From assembly GCA_012959275.1 (NCBI GenBank), contig DUDM01000057.1:1-50382 (forward strand): DNA of 50,382 nt, read 5' to 3'. The first letter of the stretch is position 1; every line of letters starts with the position of its first letter. Below, piece after piece: positions 25,175 to 34,801 of this stretch. Both the position numbers and the translations under genes were made by a program. This DNA is from Candidatus Poseidoniales archaeon (GTDB taxonomy: Archaea; Thermoplasmatota; Poseidoniia; Poseidoniales; Poseidoniaceae). Under the pieces are notes generated by a model. That model ran no database searches and had not been told where the DNA came from. It worked only from the letters and a program-made list of their open reading frames with translations.

Positions 25175-28100
25175 TCAGGAATTCCAAGAAGCATCTTCGA
25201 AGAAATCATCGCCACCAGCGTTTCCACCAAAACCAGAACCTGGAGCGGGTGGTGCACCACCTGCTGCATCATCTCCCCAACCTCCCATCGCCGCAAATTG
25301 GCGTTCGGAAACTCTTGTCTTGTTCTTGCTGGTGAATTCATTCTCCAATTTGTCTAACTTTAGACTACGCTTGCGCTTACGGCGTCTCCAAAGTAAGCCG
25401 ATTCCCAAAAGGCTGACTGCACCATAGCCCCATGCTTCCTGCAAAAGGAAAGCCCAACCGATAACGAAAGTTATGGAGAGGGTATCTGTTTCACCAGCTT
25501 TTGGCATTGTGTAAGTGACTTGTTGGCGGCCATCTACTTCGGTGGTTGAACTACCACCATTTGCAGATTCAAAAGTACCGAATGAGAGACCGGCTGGTAA
25601 GCCAAGAATCAAGGTGACTGCTGGCATGATATCTCCCATGTCATCACCAAAATCTGCTCCTTCAATTTCTAATTCAAATGCTTCACCCGTCTCAGGGTCA
25701 GTGACCACATATCCACTGCCGTCACTTCCTGCCGCATTCATTAGGCTATTTCCTCTGAGGAGGTCTGCAAATGTGTTGAAGAATGGCATAAATGGAGAAG
25801 CAATACTGGTTGTAGTCAAGGAAAAATCTTGCTCTCCTTCCCAAGCAATTGTCAAAGTTGTACTCTTAATTTCAATACTAATTTCAATTGGTTTTGTATC
25901 ACCAACACTGGTACTTGATGGAGGTTCTAAATTGCTGACCGAAGTAACAATTTCTATTTGAGAAAAGTCAACATCCTGTCCTGTTTCGCTCTTCATATCT
26001 CTGCCGGCTTGGTGAATCGTGTCAGTGAGGGTATTTCCCAATTCAGCAGCAAAATTCTTTATTCCTTGGCGCGTGAAAACAAGGTAAAGTTCGTCATCCA
26101 TCAATGGTACTGTCGTGTTATATGGTTCATCCATTCTACTACCAATATCGATCATTAAACGAACAAGGTCGGCTGGTACGACAGGCATATCCAAAGTAGC
26201 ATCTTGAGTAGACAGCATATCTCTTGCCTTGTCTGGCAATCCTAATCTGTAAAGTTTGAATGTCGCTCCACCGCTAAATTCCAACTCAGCTTTTTGAGTC
26301 CATTCATGTAAGGCAAAACTGGAAATGTCTAGTTCTACTTCAAAGGATGCACAGGTCTGTTCGTTGGCTGCACAAACAGTTGTATCTCCTTCTTTGATTG
26401 GGTTACGCCAATCATATGGGTTGGTGCCAGTTATTCCCAACACAGCACTGGTCTTTGAGAAGATCACCTCACCTGTTCCATCAGGAGTACTAACCCAATC
26501 AGGTAGAATTAATGTGACTTCCACCTTTGTTGGAGGTAGATTATCTGGAATCATGTCTGAGACGAATCCATCTCCCATGTCGGTTTCAATCGATAATCCA
26601 GCATTTAATATGGTCTGTAAATCAGAATTAGTGATGACTTCCAAATCAAAGCCTGTATCATTGAGGTCGATGTAGGACTTTGCCATATCGAGTAATGAGA
26701 ATTGGAAGGTGTTACTACTGGATTCAAGCAGAACTGGGTATGTATCTGACATGGCGTTTTGTCCTGCAATACAATAACGGTCGTGGTCATCGCTCGGGGG
26801 ATTGGCTTCACCGCATGTAGAACCTGCAATATGATGGAATCCAAGGCCCCCTACACCGCTGATATTTCGCCAACTCGGTGATTCCATGGTTACCTTTCCT
26901 TCACCGACGATTGCGCTAATTCCTTCAGCGATTGCATCAACTGGGAAATTATCCGTGAAATTATCCATTGCCACAAGGCCATTGGCTTCAGCCATGCGAA
27001 TACCGTCAGCCGTTACCCATGGAATAGTCGCACCTGAACTATTGTCAACCATGCTTATTCCCCATTCTGTCATAGTATCAGAATCGATGTAATTCAATTG
27101 AATATCAACATCTAAACTAGCAGCATCTTCATTTGACATATCAAGAACTACTGAAATATCAACAGCAATATCATTCACGGTATCGATTACCACTGGGATG
27201 GTTGAGGTTGTTCTGCGACCAATGGTTAAAGTAACATTGCGCTCAAGAGTTGAATCGGTATTACTAGCGCCGCGATTATCGATAGTCCAGCGTCCAACAT
27301 TGTAGGAATATTGTCCATCTGAGCGAGAAGGCGTTGAACCTCCTTGACCAGTTACTCCGTTGATTGTTGCATAGGATGGAGGTTCTATTTCGAAGGTATT
27401 CTGGTGACCAACCATTGCGAATAAAGTGAAGGGGGTGGAAATTTCAGAGCCCATTGTCAATAATCCTTGATAGGAACGTTCAAGGTCAAGTTTTGGTGAA
27501 TCCGCCAATTGGAATTTGCTTGTTGAAAGGTCGATAACTGCCGAAATTGAAATGCAAATAGGTGGGTTATAGGGGTCGTCTGCATATGCCCCTTCGCTTA
27601 AAGAATCAAGGCTACCGTCCTGGAGGCAATGGTCTGATGTGCCTTTCGAGCCTCTTTCAAGATACTCTACATTTAGAGAAGCGATTTCTCCAAAACCACT
27701 GTTTAACATGTCGCTGACTGCGGATTCAGTTTGATTCAGAATCATCTCATCCACTGTCATCGATTGACCCATATTAACTCCAAAGAAATTTCTCAAATAA
27801 TCCGCCGGTAGGCCATTTTGGGTAAATAAATCCAGAGCAGCGGCTGGCATATCGGGGAATAGTTCTGTCATACCACCTACTTTGTCATCATCGAATTCAT
27901 ACATTGCCCATTCCATTGACAAACCAATTTGAGAAGTAGAAATCATGTCGAAAGTGTAGTCTCCTTCAATCCATTCTTTAGATGTTGGAGTCAAATCTGT
28001 TGCTGGATTCAATTCATCACATTCACCACCAGGTGTAAAATCAGTATCACAAATAGCTGAGAACCCATGGCTAGAGAACGATTTTTCCTCTTCAGAAGCC

Positions 28101-28186
28101 AGCGGAAGGCCCGCAAATTGAATTGAAAGTAGCATAATAATTGCTACAAATAGCGTTGAACGACGTCCGATAATTGCACTGCGCAT
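25175..28186 (-). CDS. Large exported membrane-anchored protein of unknown function
   Basis: A 1003-residue protein with a signal peptide (residues about 9-31, LFVAIIMLLSIQFAGLPLAS). Its long, beta-rich Ser/Thr/Asp ectodomain matches no family I recognise. Cysteines are few (for example ICDTDFTPGGEC and GSTCGEANPP), suggesting some disulfides. A membrane helix lies at about 905-930, followed by RRRKRKRS, a short helical stretch and a Gly/Ala/Pro-rich tail ending GGDDFFEDASWNS. The plan matches the other surface proteins here. It converges with the STAND gene with a 42-base gap, the only convergent pair here that does not overlap. Confidence 0.75.
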   Translation of the reverse strand: MRSAIIGRRSTLFVAIIMLLSIQFAGLPLASEEEKSFSSHGFSAICDTDFTPGGECDELNPATDLTPTSKEWIEGDYTFDMISTSQIGLSMEWAMYEFDDDKVGGMTELFPDMPAAALDLFTQNGLPADYLRNFFGVNMGQSMTVDEMILNQTESAVSDMLNSGFGEIASLNVEYLERGSKGTSDHCLQDGSLDSLSEGAYADDPYNPPICISISAVIDLSTSKFQLADSPKLDLERSYQGLLTMGSEISTPFTLFAMVGHQNTFEIEPPSYATINGVTGQGGSTPSRSDGQYSYNVGRWTIDNRGASNTDSTLERNVTLTIGRRTTSTIPVVIDTVNDIAVDISVVLDMSNEDAASLDVDIQLNYIDSDTMTEWGISMVDNSSGATIPWVTADGIRMAEANGLVAMDNFTDNFPVDAIAEGISAIVGEGKVTMESPSWRNISGVGGLGFHHIAGSTCGEANPPSDDHDRYCIAGQNAMSDTYPVLLESSSNTFQFSLLDMAKSYIDLNDTGFDLEVITNSDLQTILNAGLSIETDMGDGFVSDMIPDNLPPTKVEVTLILPDWVSTPDGTGEVIFSKTSAVLGITGTNPYDWRNPIKEGDTTVCAANEQTCASFEVELDISSFALHEWTQKAELEFSGGATFKLYRLGLPDKARDMLSTQDATLDMPVVPADLVRLMIDIGSRMDEPYNTTVPLMDDELYLVFTRQGIKNFAAELGNTLTDTIHQAGRDMKSETGQDVDFSQIEIVTSVSNLEPPSSTSVGDTKPIEISIEIKSTTLTIAWEGEQDFSLTTTSIASPFMPFFNTFADLLRGNSLMNAAGSDGSGYVVTDPETGEAFELEIEGADFGDDMGDIMPAVTLILGLPAGLSFGTFESANGGSSTTEVDGRQQVTYTMPKAGETDTLSITFVIGWAFLLQEAWGYGAVSLLGIGLLWRRRKRKRSLKLDKLENEFTSKNKTRVSERQFAAMGGWGDDAAGGAPPAPGSGFGGNAGGDDFFEDASWNS

Positions 28187-28188
28187 GG

Positions 28189-28206
28189 CCTTCCCCGAGG
28201 GGGAGG
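28189..28206 (+). other. Inverted repeat in divergent start region
   Basis: Arms CCTTCCCC and GGGGGAGG pair around a 2-base GA centre, with one G-T pair. It lies just downstream of the divergent surface-protein start at 28186. It could be an operator or the leader of the taw2 transcript; no function is shown. Confidence 0.35.
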
Positions 28207-28240
28207 ATGCACTGCTGACATATAACAGAATATACGACAG

Positions 28241-28257
28241 GCCCCCCGTAGGGGGGC
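28241..28257 (+). promoter_or_regulatory. G/C hairpin just before the taw2 start
   Basis: GCCCCCC and GGGGGGC form a perfect 7-bp stem with loop GTA, ending 5 bases before ATG 28263. The right arm also contains the purine-rich stretch that would serve as ribosome binding site. The stem could therefore hide or present the start. Candidate TATA-like sequence CATATAAC lies near 28219-28226. Confidence 0.4.
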
Positions 28258-28262
28258 AGAGA

Positions 28263-29276
28263 ATGGAAAGAAAGGTAGGTTGGGAGGTACCATCTGACGA
28301 GGCAGAAAGAGCCCGAAGAATCGCCCTTAATGCCGGCGTTCTGGACTACGGATTCCATCCAATTCACCAACAAGGAAAGGTGATTTGGCCACTAAATGAA
28401 ATGGTAAATGTGCTATTCGGTGAAATCATCCAATCGAATTTCGAAGCCCGAATAGAATTGAACCCCCACCAAAGACTAGCAGTGGAGTTACCAGATGTAG
28501 AATTACCAACAAAGTGGGAATTATTAGACGACTTGGTCTTACTTCCTTCTGATTCCTTTCCCAATGGAAATGACGATACTTGGAAAGCAGTATGCAGGGC
28601 TTTGAAGGTTGAACGAGTTGGGCGAGGCGCAGAAATTGATTCGGGACCAATGCGCCAAAGTCGCGCTGAAATTTTGCTTGGAAGCCACGGTTGGGTAAAT
28701 CATAAAGAAAATGGAATCCGCTATGTTTTCGATGCTAGTAAAGTCATGTTCAGCAGCGGCAATATTACCGAGCGAAGAAGAATGGGTGATATCAATGCTG
28801 CAGGCGATGTAGTGGTCGACCTATTCGCCGGTATCGGCTACTACACCTTGCCGATTCTAGTCAATGCTGGAGCATTGGTTGTACATGCCTGCGAGATGAA
28901 CCCCGACAGTATCGATGGCCTAACCAAAGGGCTCGTTGCTAATATGGTGATGTCGAGATGCCATATTCACCAAGGAGATAATCGTCAAACTGCGTCAAAA
29001 CTTGAAGGCATTGCAGATAGGGTATTGCTGGGATTATTGCCATCCTCAACTTATGCTTGGGAATTAGCTTTCAATTGCTTGAAAGAAGAAGGAATCATCC
29101 ATGTTCACATGAATGTGGAGCAGCAGGAATTGGATGATGGAACGTTTGTGAAAGAGACTTTGAAATCATTTGAAGAGATGGGAAGTGAGGTGAAACTATT
29201 GCACCTTGAGGATGTAAAATCCTATGCGCCGCGGGTTAGGCATGTGGTGCTTGATATTGAGGTTAGGAAGTTGTAA
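28263..29276 (+). CDS. taw2: tRNA wyosine aminocarboxypropyltransferase (Taw2/TYW2 family)
   Basis: A 337-residue class I SAM-fold enzyme of the Trm5/TYW2 family. The signature FSSGNITERRRMGD precedes the SAM-binding motif VVDLFAGIGYYTLP (Asp near residue 186) and the acidic HACEMNPDS strand end. The catalytic-region motif LGLLPSS is that of TYW2, whereas Trm5 has NPP[YF]-type motifs. Taw2 moves the 3-amino-3-carboxypropyl group of SAM to 4-demethylwyosine at position 37 of tRNA-Phe. ATG 28263 is chosen because of the adjacent G-rich ribosome site; ATG 28185 would share four bases with the divergent gene start. taw1 lies at the window end. Confidence 0.85.
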   Translation: MERKVGWEVPSDEAERARRIALNAGVLDYGFHPIHQQGKVIWPLNEMVNVLFGEIIQSNFEARIELNPHQRLAVELPDVELPTKWELLDDLVLLPSDSFPNGNDDTWKAVCRALKVERVGRGAEIDSGPMRQSRAEILLGSHGWVNHKENGIRYVFDASKVMFSSGNITERRRMGDINAAGDVVVDLFAGIGYYTLPILVNAGALVVHACEMNPDSIDGLTKGLVANMVMSRCHIHQGDNRQTASKLEGIADRVLLGLLPSSTYAWELAFNCLKEEGIIHVHMNVEQQELDDGTFVKETLKSFEEMGSEVKLLHLEDVKSYAPRVRHVVLDIEVRKL

Positions 29277-32200
29277 AACTAGTCACATTCGACCAAGTTT
29301 CACCATTACTATTTTCTCCAAAAACCCTGAAATAATAGGTGTTTTGTGATAATAATCCACTTATCGAATGTTTATCATGACCCACATTTGAGACTCCATA
29401 TGAGGCACAATTATCCCATAAGTTTCGGTTATTTCCTGCATCCAAAAGACCCCAACAGATTGTTATGTTTGTATTACTACCGTTGTCATAAACATCCCAT
29501 TCCAAATCTGCAGAAGTTGAGGAGACATTAGCCGCACTATTATTTCTAAACTGAATATCATACTCATAAACCCAAGTTCTCAAAGGGTCGTCCACCCAAA
29601 CTGGCAAATGCAATAAATCATCTTTAGTTTCTTGACTTAGAGGAAATCCCCATGCTTCATGATATGGCGCTAAGTTATAGCCGGTTTGAAGTGATAATTC
29701 GATAACCCACCGATTAAATTCTTCATCATCACCACTCGGTGAATCAGCCATGGTGTAATATTCTGTTAGGGCTGCAGTGACTGGCCCCCACCCAAACTCT
29801 TCCTTGATTTGTACAAATGTCTCAAGAGCGGTCCAAACGCTCCATGAAGAAATCTGGGCGCCATTTTGGAAATAAGTTTCAGTTCTGCTCTTGCGGCTAC
29901 TATCACTCATCGCACCATGACCTTGCCCCATGTCTAAGCCGACTAAGTCTTCCATCAAACGAACTGAATAGAGGTTACAAGTAGTCTCGGTATTTCCTGG
30001 TAATGTTGATGCCATCCACTGATGATTATGCCCTAACTCATGGAACATTCCCCAGTCACCTTGGCTCCACATTTGTGAAGAGTTTAACACTCCTTGAGAA
30101 GAGGCAGTATGGGCCATGAATGGATAGCCGCTATGCATCCAACCGGCGCTGATCTGTACGTCGAAGGTAGCCCTCTCAACCCTTGGCCATGGAGTAAATC
30201 CAGAGAGGTTATGTTCCATCGATAATGCTTGGTCCCAGAAATCCATGGTCAAATCAGGCGTGTCTAATGTGCGTAGGTCGGCTGATGGAACGCTGAGAAT
30301 AAAGAACTCTGATTCGACTTCTGCCCACGGCGCTGGGTAATCTCTGATTGTACTATTCCACAAGTTTTGGTCGGTCTCTCCTTGAACCCAATATGGTGCT
30401 AGTACTGCATTATCGATACTGACATTGAATGACCCAAGTGTTGAACCTGCTGGAATACGAATGTAGATGGTGCCGCCGAAAGCACAGCCAACCTGAATGG
30501 CTGTACTGGTTGCACTAAACGTTCGGTAAATGATAGGATGGCGAGATAATGTATCCTTGCCCCAGAGGTTATCAGTATGGGCACCGATTAGAATATCGAC
30601 TCCCGTTCCTACGATATTGTTCGGGAATGTCACGTTCAAAACTTCACCTGCTGCCGCATATAATCCAGTGCTCATCCTTCCTGCTGAGCGTGCCCCTGAA
30701 TAGCCAAAACTACTCGGTAGGCCGGCAAAAGTTCCGTTGATTTCTACTGTTCTGCTAACTCTACTTGCGTTGGCTGGCACATCTCCTGGAAATTCCTTGG
30801 TGCTTGGATGATAGGGGATTTGGTCTACCGGTAATAAATGGAGCAACCTGTCTTGAATTTTCAAATTCAAGCGTTCGATTGGGTCTGCATTTGCTAGACT
30901 GAAAGTATTGGATGGGGAAATCATTATCCAACCAGATTCATTGGTCATTTTGCGAACTGGAGCCCACACGAAATCGAAGTCCAATGGTAAGTTATCGACT
31001 GCTCGTTCTACTGTGGAGGCTGCAATTCCTTTTTCATAGACTGATAATGTCTGTCCAGCAAGGTGTGATTCTACTGAAGTAAGAGCGGTGTGCAATCTGA
31101 AGTTCGCAGAAGGTGGATTTCCAGTTAAGTCAAGACTTACAGAACCTGAAGAGGAGGAGACAAATAATCCAGTTGTATTCATTACTTTATTGCCTGGATA
31201 ATTATGGGCAACATCGCTATTTGAATAGGACCAATACCAAGCATGACCGCCGAAAATAGCACCTTTTCCACTCAAGATAAAAGATTCAAGATTGTTGTTT
31301 TCCGTGTTGGAATAACTATTCCAAAAGTCGCCGATAAAACAATCGAAGGAGGATAAATCATCTGGCCAAGCATTGCTGATTACATTGTATCCTTCTACCG
31401 TCAATTCATCTTCAAAGTGACTGTAATCAGATTGCACTCCTATTGTCTTGCTTGTCCCTCCACAAGCCCATTTTATGGCGTTAAGTGACATTGTAGTTTC
31501 ATTGCTGCCGCCTTGTTTGGCAACGAATCCTTCGTGTCCATAACCAACAACTCTACCTTTTCCAGAATGGCCTGCTGAGATAATTGGCCTATCATTCCAA
31601 TCCAATCCAACAGGGAATGTCCACCTTCCTACTGGAACGATAAGAGAGGGCCATGATGAGCCATAATCTAGAGTTCCAACCCCATCTACCAAGTCCAACC
31701 AATCTGCATCTAGGTCGTGTACTGCGATGCTGAGGTTTACCTCAAGTGTGCCGCCAGTGTTGTTGGCCCAGAGATGATAAGTTCTCCAAGCAGTTCGTTC
31801 AATTGGAGTGCCATTGATACTACCATTATTCAGTAATTCTAATCCTAATGGTAAGGCTGGTTCAACCTCCCAAGAATCAATTTCTGGACCTTCATTATAG
31901 GCCTCAATGATGATGCTTTCATTAGATGCCAAAGTAATGATAGATGAATTATCCCAAGAAATATTCATTGGCGTCATATCAGCAATTCTCAAACGGATTT
32001 CTGCGGAAGAGGAGCCACCGGTATTATTGGCCCAAATTGTATGATTTGTCCATTCGTACAGAGTATCTGCTGAACCATATATTCTGCCTTCATCAAAACT
32101 TAAACCGGTCGGCAATGAGGGTTCTAGCGTCCAGTCAACCACTGCCCCCCCAGAATGTGTAGGTGAAATATCAATACTTTCTCTTAACCATGCTAAATCA

Positions 32201-33264
32201 ATTTCTTCTAATCCATATGAAAGGTTAACGACCGGCTCATCTATGATTATTATTTCAACTGAAGTTGAAGATGAACCCCCGCTATTTGATGCAGTAATTT
32301 GATGAATACTTGAAGCCACCAAATTTGGTGAAGAACCTAAAATCCAACCTGTTGAGTTATCGAATTCCATTCCAATTGGCAAATCTGGATTTATCTCCCA
32401 GTTTACAGGCTCCCCACCATCTATCCAAGGAGCCAATGGTCCAATACTTGTGTTGACAGTGAAAGTGTGAGGAGCAGCCGGATAAAACAAGCCGAATGGA
32501 GATTGGTCATCAACGCACATGGTCAAAGTTCTATTTGTCCAACCACCGGAGTTTGAAGCATTTATTGTATATGTTGAACAAGGGATAATGGTTTGAGGTG
32601 TGCCAGAAATGACGCCATCAGTTGAGATAACCAATCCCGAAGGTAAGCCGTTTTCAAGACTCCAAGTTACTACTTCTCCCCCGCCATCCAAGGTGGGATT
32701 CAATGATAATATCGAAACTCCAACGACGAAGGAAAAGAAATGAGTTGGGTAATCCAAACCGGCAGGTGCCCTATCAAGAACTTCGAGAATCAATGTACTG
32801 CGATTCATTCCAGCAAGATTTGAGGCTATGATAACAAATTCTGAAACTTCTGGGATTTCAAGAATTGTACCACTAATTTCACCGCTATCGCGATTCAAGT
32901 GAATGCTTGATGGCAGTTCAGGAATGACTGACCAAGCATCCGGTCCATCACCATCAAAAGATGGAATCCAATGAATAGAATCTCCTAAAGAGATATTTGA
33001 GTCGATGTTGTATTGAAGATTTGAAGGTGGCTGAAGCGGCCTACATCCTTCCTCTACTTCAACCTCTAAGGGAGTGCAGTCCTCATGAATAGGTGGAAAT
33101 ATTTCTTCAATAATACATTCACCATCAACTTTTATTTCATCATCAGCGCAGATGGTAATGGCCTCAGGTTGATTCATCTGTTGAGTATAGATGACTGCTC
33201 CACTGGCTGTCAACAACCCAACCAAAATGATGGCTGCAGTTGCGGTGCCTTTGCTCTGTGCCAT
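29263..33264 (-). CDS. Exported M60-type metallopeptidase with Ig-like and FN3 domains
   Basis: A 1333-residue protein with an N-terminal signal or anchor (residues 8-27, ATAAIILVGLLTASGAVIYT). Residues about 70-520 hold tandem putative Ig-like units, each with WxxxPxLPxGLxF-type cores. A middle region (about 540-780) resembles the glutamine-amidotransferase-like part of M60 proteins. The zinc site HELGHNHQ (H1075, E1076, H1079) with a Glu about 15-20 residues later is the M60/enhancin pattern. A fibronectin type 3 domain closes the protein (NTYYFRVFGENSNGETWSNV). M60 enzymes cut glycoproteins such as mucins. It starts directly after the cyclophilin stop (TAG then ATG), so the two are an operon. 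Confidence 0.85.
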   Translation of the reverse strand: MAQSKGTATAAIILVGLLTASGAVIYTQQMNQPEAITICADDEIKVDGECIIEEIFPPIHEDCTPLEVEVEEGCRPLQPPSNLQYNIDSNISLGDSIHWIPSFDGDGPDAWSVIPELPSSIHLNRDSGEISGTILEIPEVSEFVIIASNLAGMNRSTLILEVLDRAPAGLDYPTHFFSFVVGVSILSLNPTLDGGGEVVTWSLENGLPSGLVISTDGVISGTPQTIIPCSTYTINASNSGGWTNRTLTMCVDDQSPFGLFYPAAPHTFTVNTSIGPLAPWIDGGEPVNWEINPDLPIGMEFDNSTGWILGSSPNLVASSIHQITASNSGGSSSTSVEIIIIDEPVVNLSYGLEEIDLAWLRESIDISPTHSGGAVVDWTLEPSLPTGLSFDEGRIYGSADTLYEWTNHTIWANNTGGSSSAEIRLRIADMTPMNISWDNSSIITLASNESIIIEAYNEGPEIDSWEVEPALPLGLELLNNGSINGTPIERTAWRTYHLWANNTGGTLEVNLSIAVHDLDADWLDLVDGVGTLDYGSSWPSLIVPVGRWTFPVGLDWNDRPIISAGHSGKGRVVGYGHEGFVAKQGGSNETTMSLNAIKWACGGTSKTIGVQSDYSHFEDELTVEGYNVISNAWPDDLSSFDCFIGDFWNSYSNTENNNLESFILSGKGAIFGGHAWYWSYSNSDVAHNYPGNKVMNTTGLFVSSSSGSVSLDLTGNPPSANFRLHTALTSVESHLAGQTLSVYEKGIAASTVERAVDNLPLDFDFVWAPVRKMTNESGWIMISPSNTFSLANADPIERLNLKIQDRLLHLLPVDQIPYHPSTKEFPGDVPANASRVSRTVEINGTFAGLPSSFGYSGARSAGRMSTGLYAAAGEVLNVTFPNNIVGTGVDILIGAHTDNLWGKDTLSRHPIIYRTFSATSTAIQVGCAFGGTIYIRIPAGSTLGSFNVSIDNAVLAPYWVQGETDQNLWNSTIRDYPAPWAEVESEFFILSVPSADLRTLDTPDLTMDFWDQALSMEHNLSGFTPWPRVERATFDVQISAGWMHSGYPFMAHTASSQGVLNSSQMWSQGDWGMFHELGHNHQWMASTLPGNTETTCNLYSVRLMEDLVGLDMGQGHGAMSDSSRKSRTETYFQNGAQISSWSVWTALETFVQIKEEFGWGPVTAALTEYYTMADSPSGDDEEFNRWVIELSLQTGYNLAPYHEAWGFPLSQETKDDLLHLPVWVDDPLRTWVYEYDIQFRNNSAANVSSTSADLEWDVYDNGSNTNITICWGLLDAGNNRNLWDNCASYGVSNVGHDKHSISGLLSQNTYYFRVFGENSNGETWSNVTSFTTS

Positions 33265-34236
33265 CTACTCACCTAAGTCAGAATCCTCGGTTATCTCTAG
33301 TTCCACTGGCTCGATAATTCGGCCTGCCCTCAAAGCCAAAGCGGTTAGTAAAACTAGTATTCCTAAAACCACCCAAGGCGTAAATGCCTCCAAGGAATTA
33401 CTTTCTTCACTCTGAGTTGCTATGGGTGGTGGGTCTTCGATTGTAGTATTATTCAAGATGACACCAAGCATGGAAATTTCATTTATTCTAACTTCATAGA
33501 CTGGACGACCTGCAGATGAGGCGGGGTTCTGTAAGGACTCAAGGCCAGTTGGGTCATCAGAAGTTGGTACCAAGGCGATAGCGCGTACATGCATCATGCC
33601 ATCCCTAACAACTCCAAAGGTTGCGTAGCCCTCATCGTTCTGTCTATTTTCAGGGTCTAAATTGTGAGCCTCAGTTTCTGCGATATACCATTGAGAATCT
33701 GCAGAATCGGGGTCGGTATCTCGGGCCATGCCAATAGCGCCATCGACATGACTTAGATTATCATTCAATTCTAAGGGGATTGAATTTCCAGTGCCACCAC
33801 TTCCACAACTTAGGCTAGTGGCAGGATAGACTCCAGAAGTTTTGCAAGTTGGATCGCCTGCTTGAGTAACGAAATCATCTATCACCCGATGGAAAAATGT
33901 ACCATCATAGATGTGATTCTCTACATGAACAACCATATTGTCAACTGTGATAGGAGCCCATTCCTCAAATAATTCAATGACTATTGAACCATCTACATTT
34001 GATTGAAAATGCCCAGGTTGGTATGAGACATTGATGATTATTACAGGGTCGTTTGGTCTTGGCTCATCCATTGGTGAGCCTTCTAATTCCGGCCCATCAG
34101 TCCAATCAGCAGGGTCGACTGTTCGATTACGCCAGTCTTCGTCATCTGTCGAGGACTGAACCTGACCTTGCGTACTGGAGGCTGGAGCCCAAACTGCGAA
34201 CAATAAGAGAAGTACGACAATCCTCGCGCCTCTCAT
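33265..34236 (-). CDS. Exported membrane-anchored cyclophilin-type peptidyl-prolyl isomerase
   Basis: A 323-residue protein from ATG 34236; the frame is open to a TTG further up. The signal peptide (IVVLLLLFAVWAPAS) is followed by a cyclophilin domain at about residues 60-245. It has the catalytic FFHRVIDDFVTQAGDP segment (HR, F and Q of the active site), GAIGMARDTDPDSADSQWYI and YATFGVVRDGM. A membrane helix (about 283-303, WVVLGILVLLTALALRAG) and an acidic tail anchor it with the enzyme outside. It should speed folding of exported proteins. Its stop codon abuts the M60 peptidase start, which suggests coupled expression. Confidence 0.9.
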   Translation of the reverse strand: MRGARIVVLLLLFAVWAPASSTQGQVQSSTDDEDWRNRTVDPADWTDGPELEGSPMDEPRPNDPVIIINVSYQPGHFQSNVDGSIVIELFEEWAPITVDNMVVHVENHIYDGTFFHRVIDDFVTQAGDPTCKTSGVYPATSLSCGSGGTGNSIPLELNDNLSHVDGAIGMARDTDPDSADSQWYIAETEAHNLDPENRQNDEGYATFGVVRDGMMHVRAIALVPTSDDPTGLESLQNPASSAGRPVYEVRINEISMLGVILNNTTIEDPPPIATQSEESNSLEAFTPWVVLGILVLLTALALRAGRIIEPVELEITEDSDLGE

Positions 34237-34325
34237 GGTGATGCTGGGCCGGCTCTCAGTAATCAAGGCAATTATTCACGGTTTTTCCGATTGCTTCATC
34301 ACCTCAAGCCCTCTGAAACAATCTG

Positions 34326-34730
34326 ATGAGCGAAAACGAGAGCCAAGCAAACCTCAATTTACTAAAGTGGTCGATGATTCTAACTGGAGTTTCATTGGCG
34401 CTAATTATCTGGCAGGGAATGTCAGGAATCGGACAACTAGGATATACATTTGAAGGCTGGTTATTAGAAGATTACCATGCTAGCGCTGGAGAAATTGGTT
34501 TAGTAATTTCATTAATTGGCCTAAGCTTATTCTTGGCATCAAAGCATGAAGATAAGAAATTGAAGGGTATGCAAATGGGCTATGCAACCATGTGGCTTTT
34601 GCAAATTGGGCTTGCTCATGCTATTTCTGGAACTCCTTGGATTGGCATGATTCATGTATTGATTGCCTTCATGATGTTTGGTCATGGTTTGATGATGATG
34701 CCCAAGTTCAAAGATGCATTGACAAAATGA
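34326..34730 (+). CDS. Small four-helix membrane protein
   Basis: A 134-residue protein with hydrophobic helices near residues 14-34, 56-72, 84-101 and 104-124. It has a hydrophilic N-terminus and a short basic C-terminus (KFKDALTK). The last helix is Met-rich (MMFGHGLMMM). I do not recognise a family. It is divergent from the cyclophilin gene with 89 bases between them, and 71 bases separate it from the following lipoprotein gene. Confidence 0.65.
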   Translation: MSENESQANLNLLKWSMILTGVSLALIIWQGMSGIGQLGYTFEGWLLEDYHASAGEIGLVISLIGLSLFLASKHEDKKLKGMQMGYATMWLLQIGLAHAISGTPWIGMIHVLIAFMMFGHGLMMMPKFKDALTK

Positions 34731-34801
34731 ATGGTATAACAGATTGAAAGTTTGTATTCTAATTGCTTTGTATTCATATATGGGGTCGGCAAGGAACAGC
34801 C

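Noticed and set aside
28185-28262. Upstream ATG for taw2 sharing four bases with the divergent start
   Set aside because: The 26 extra residues do not resemble the family N-terminus, and ATG 28263 has an adjacent G-rich ribosome site.
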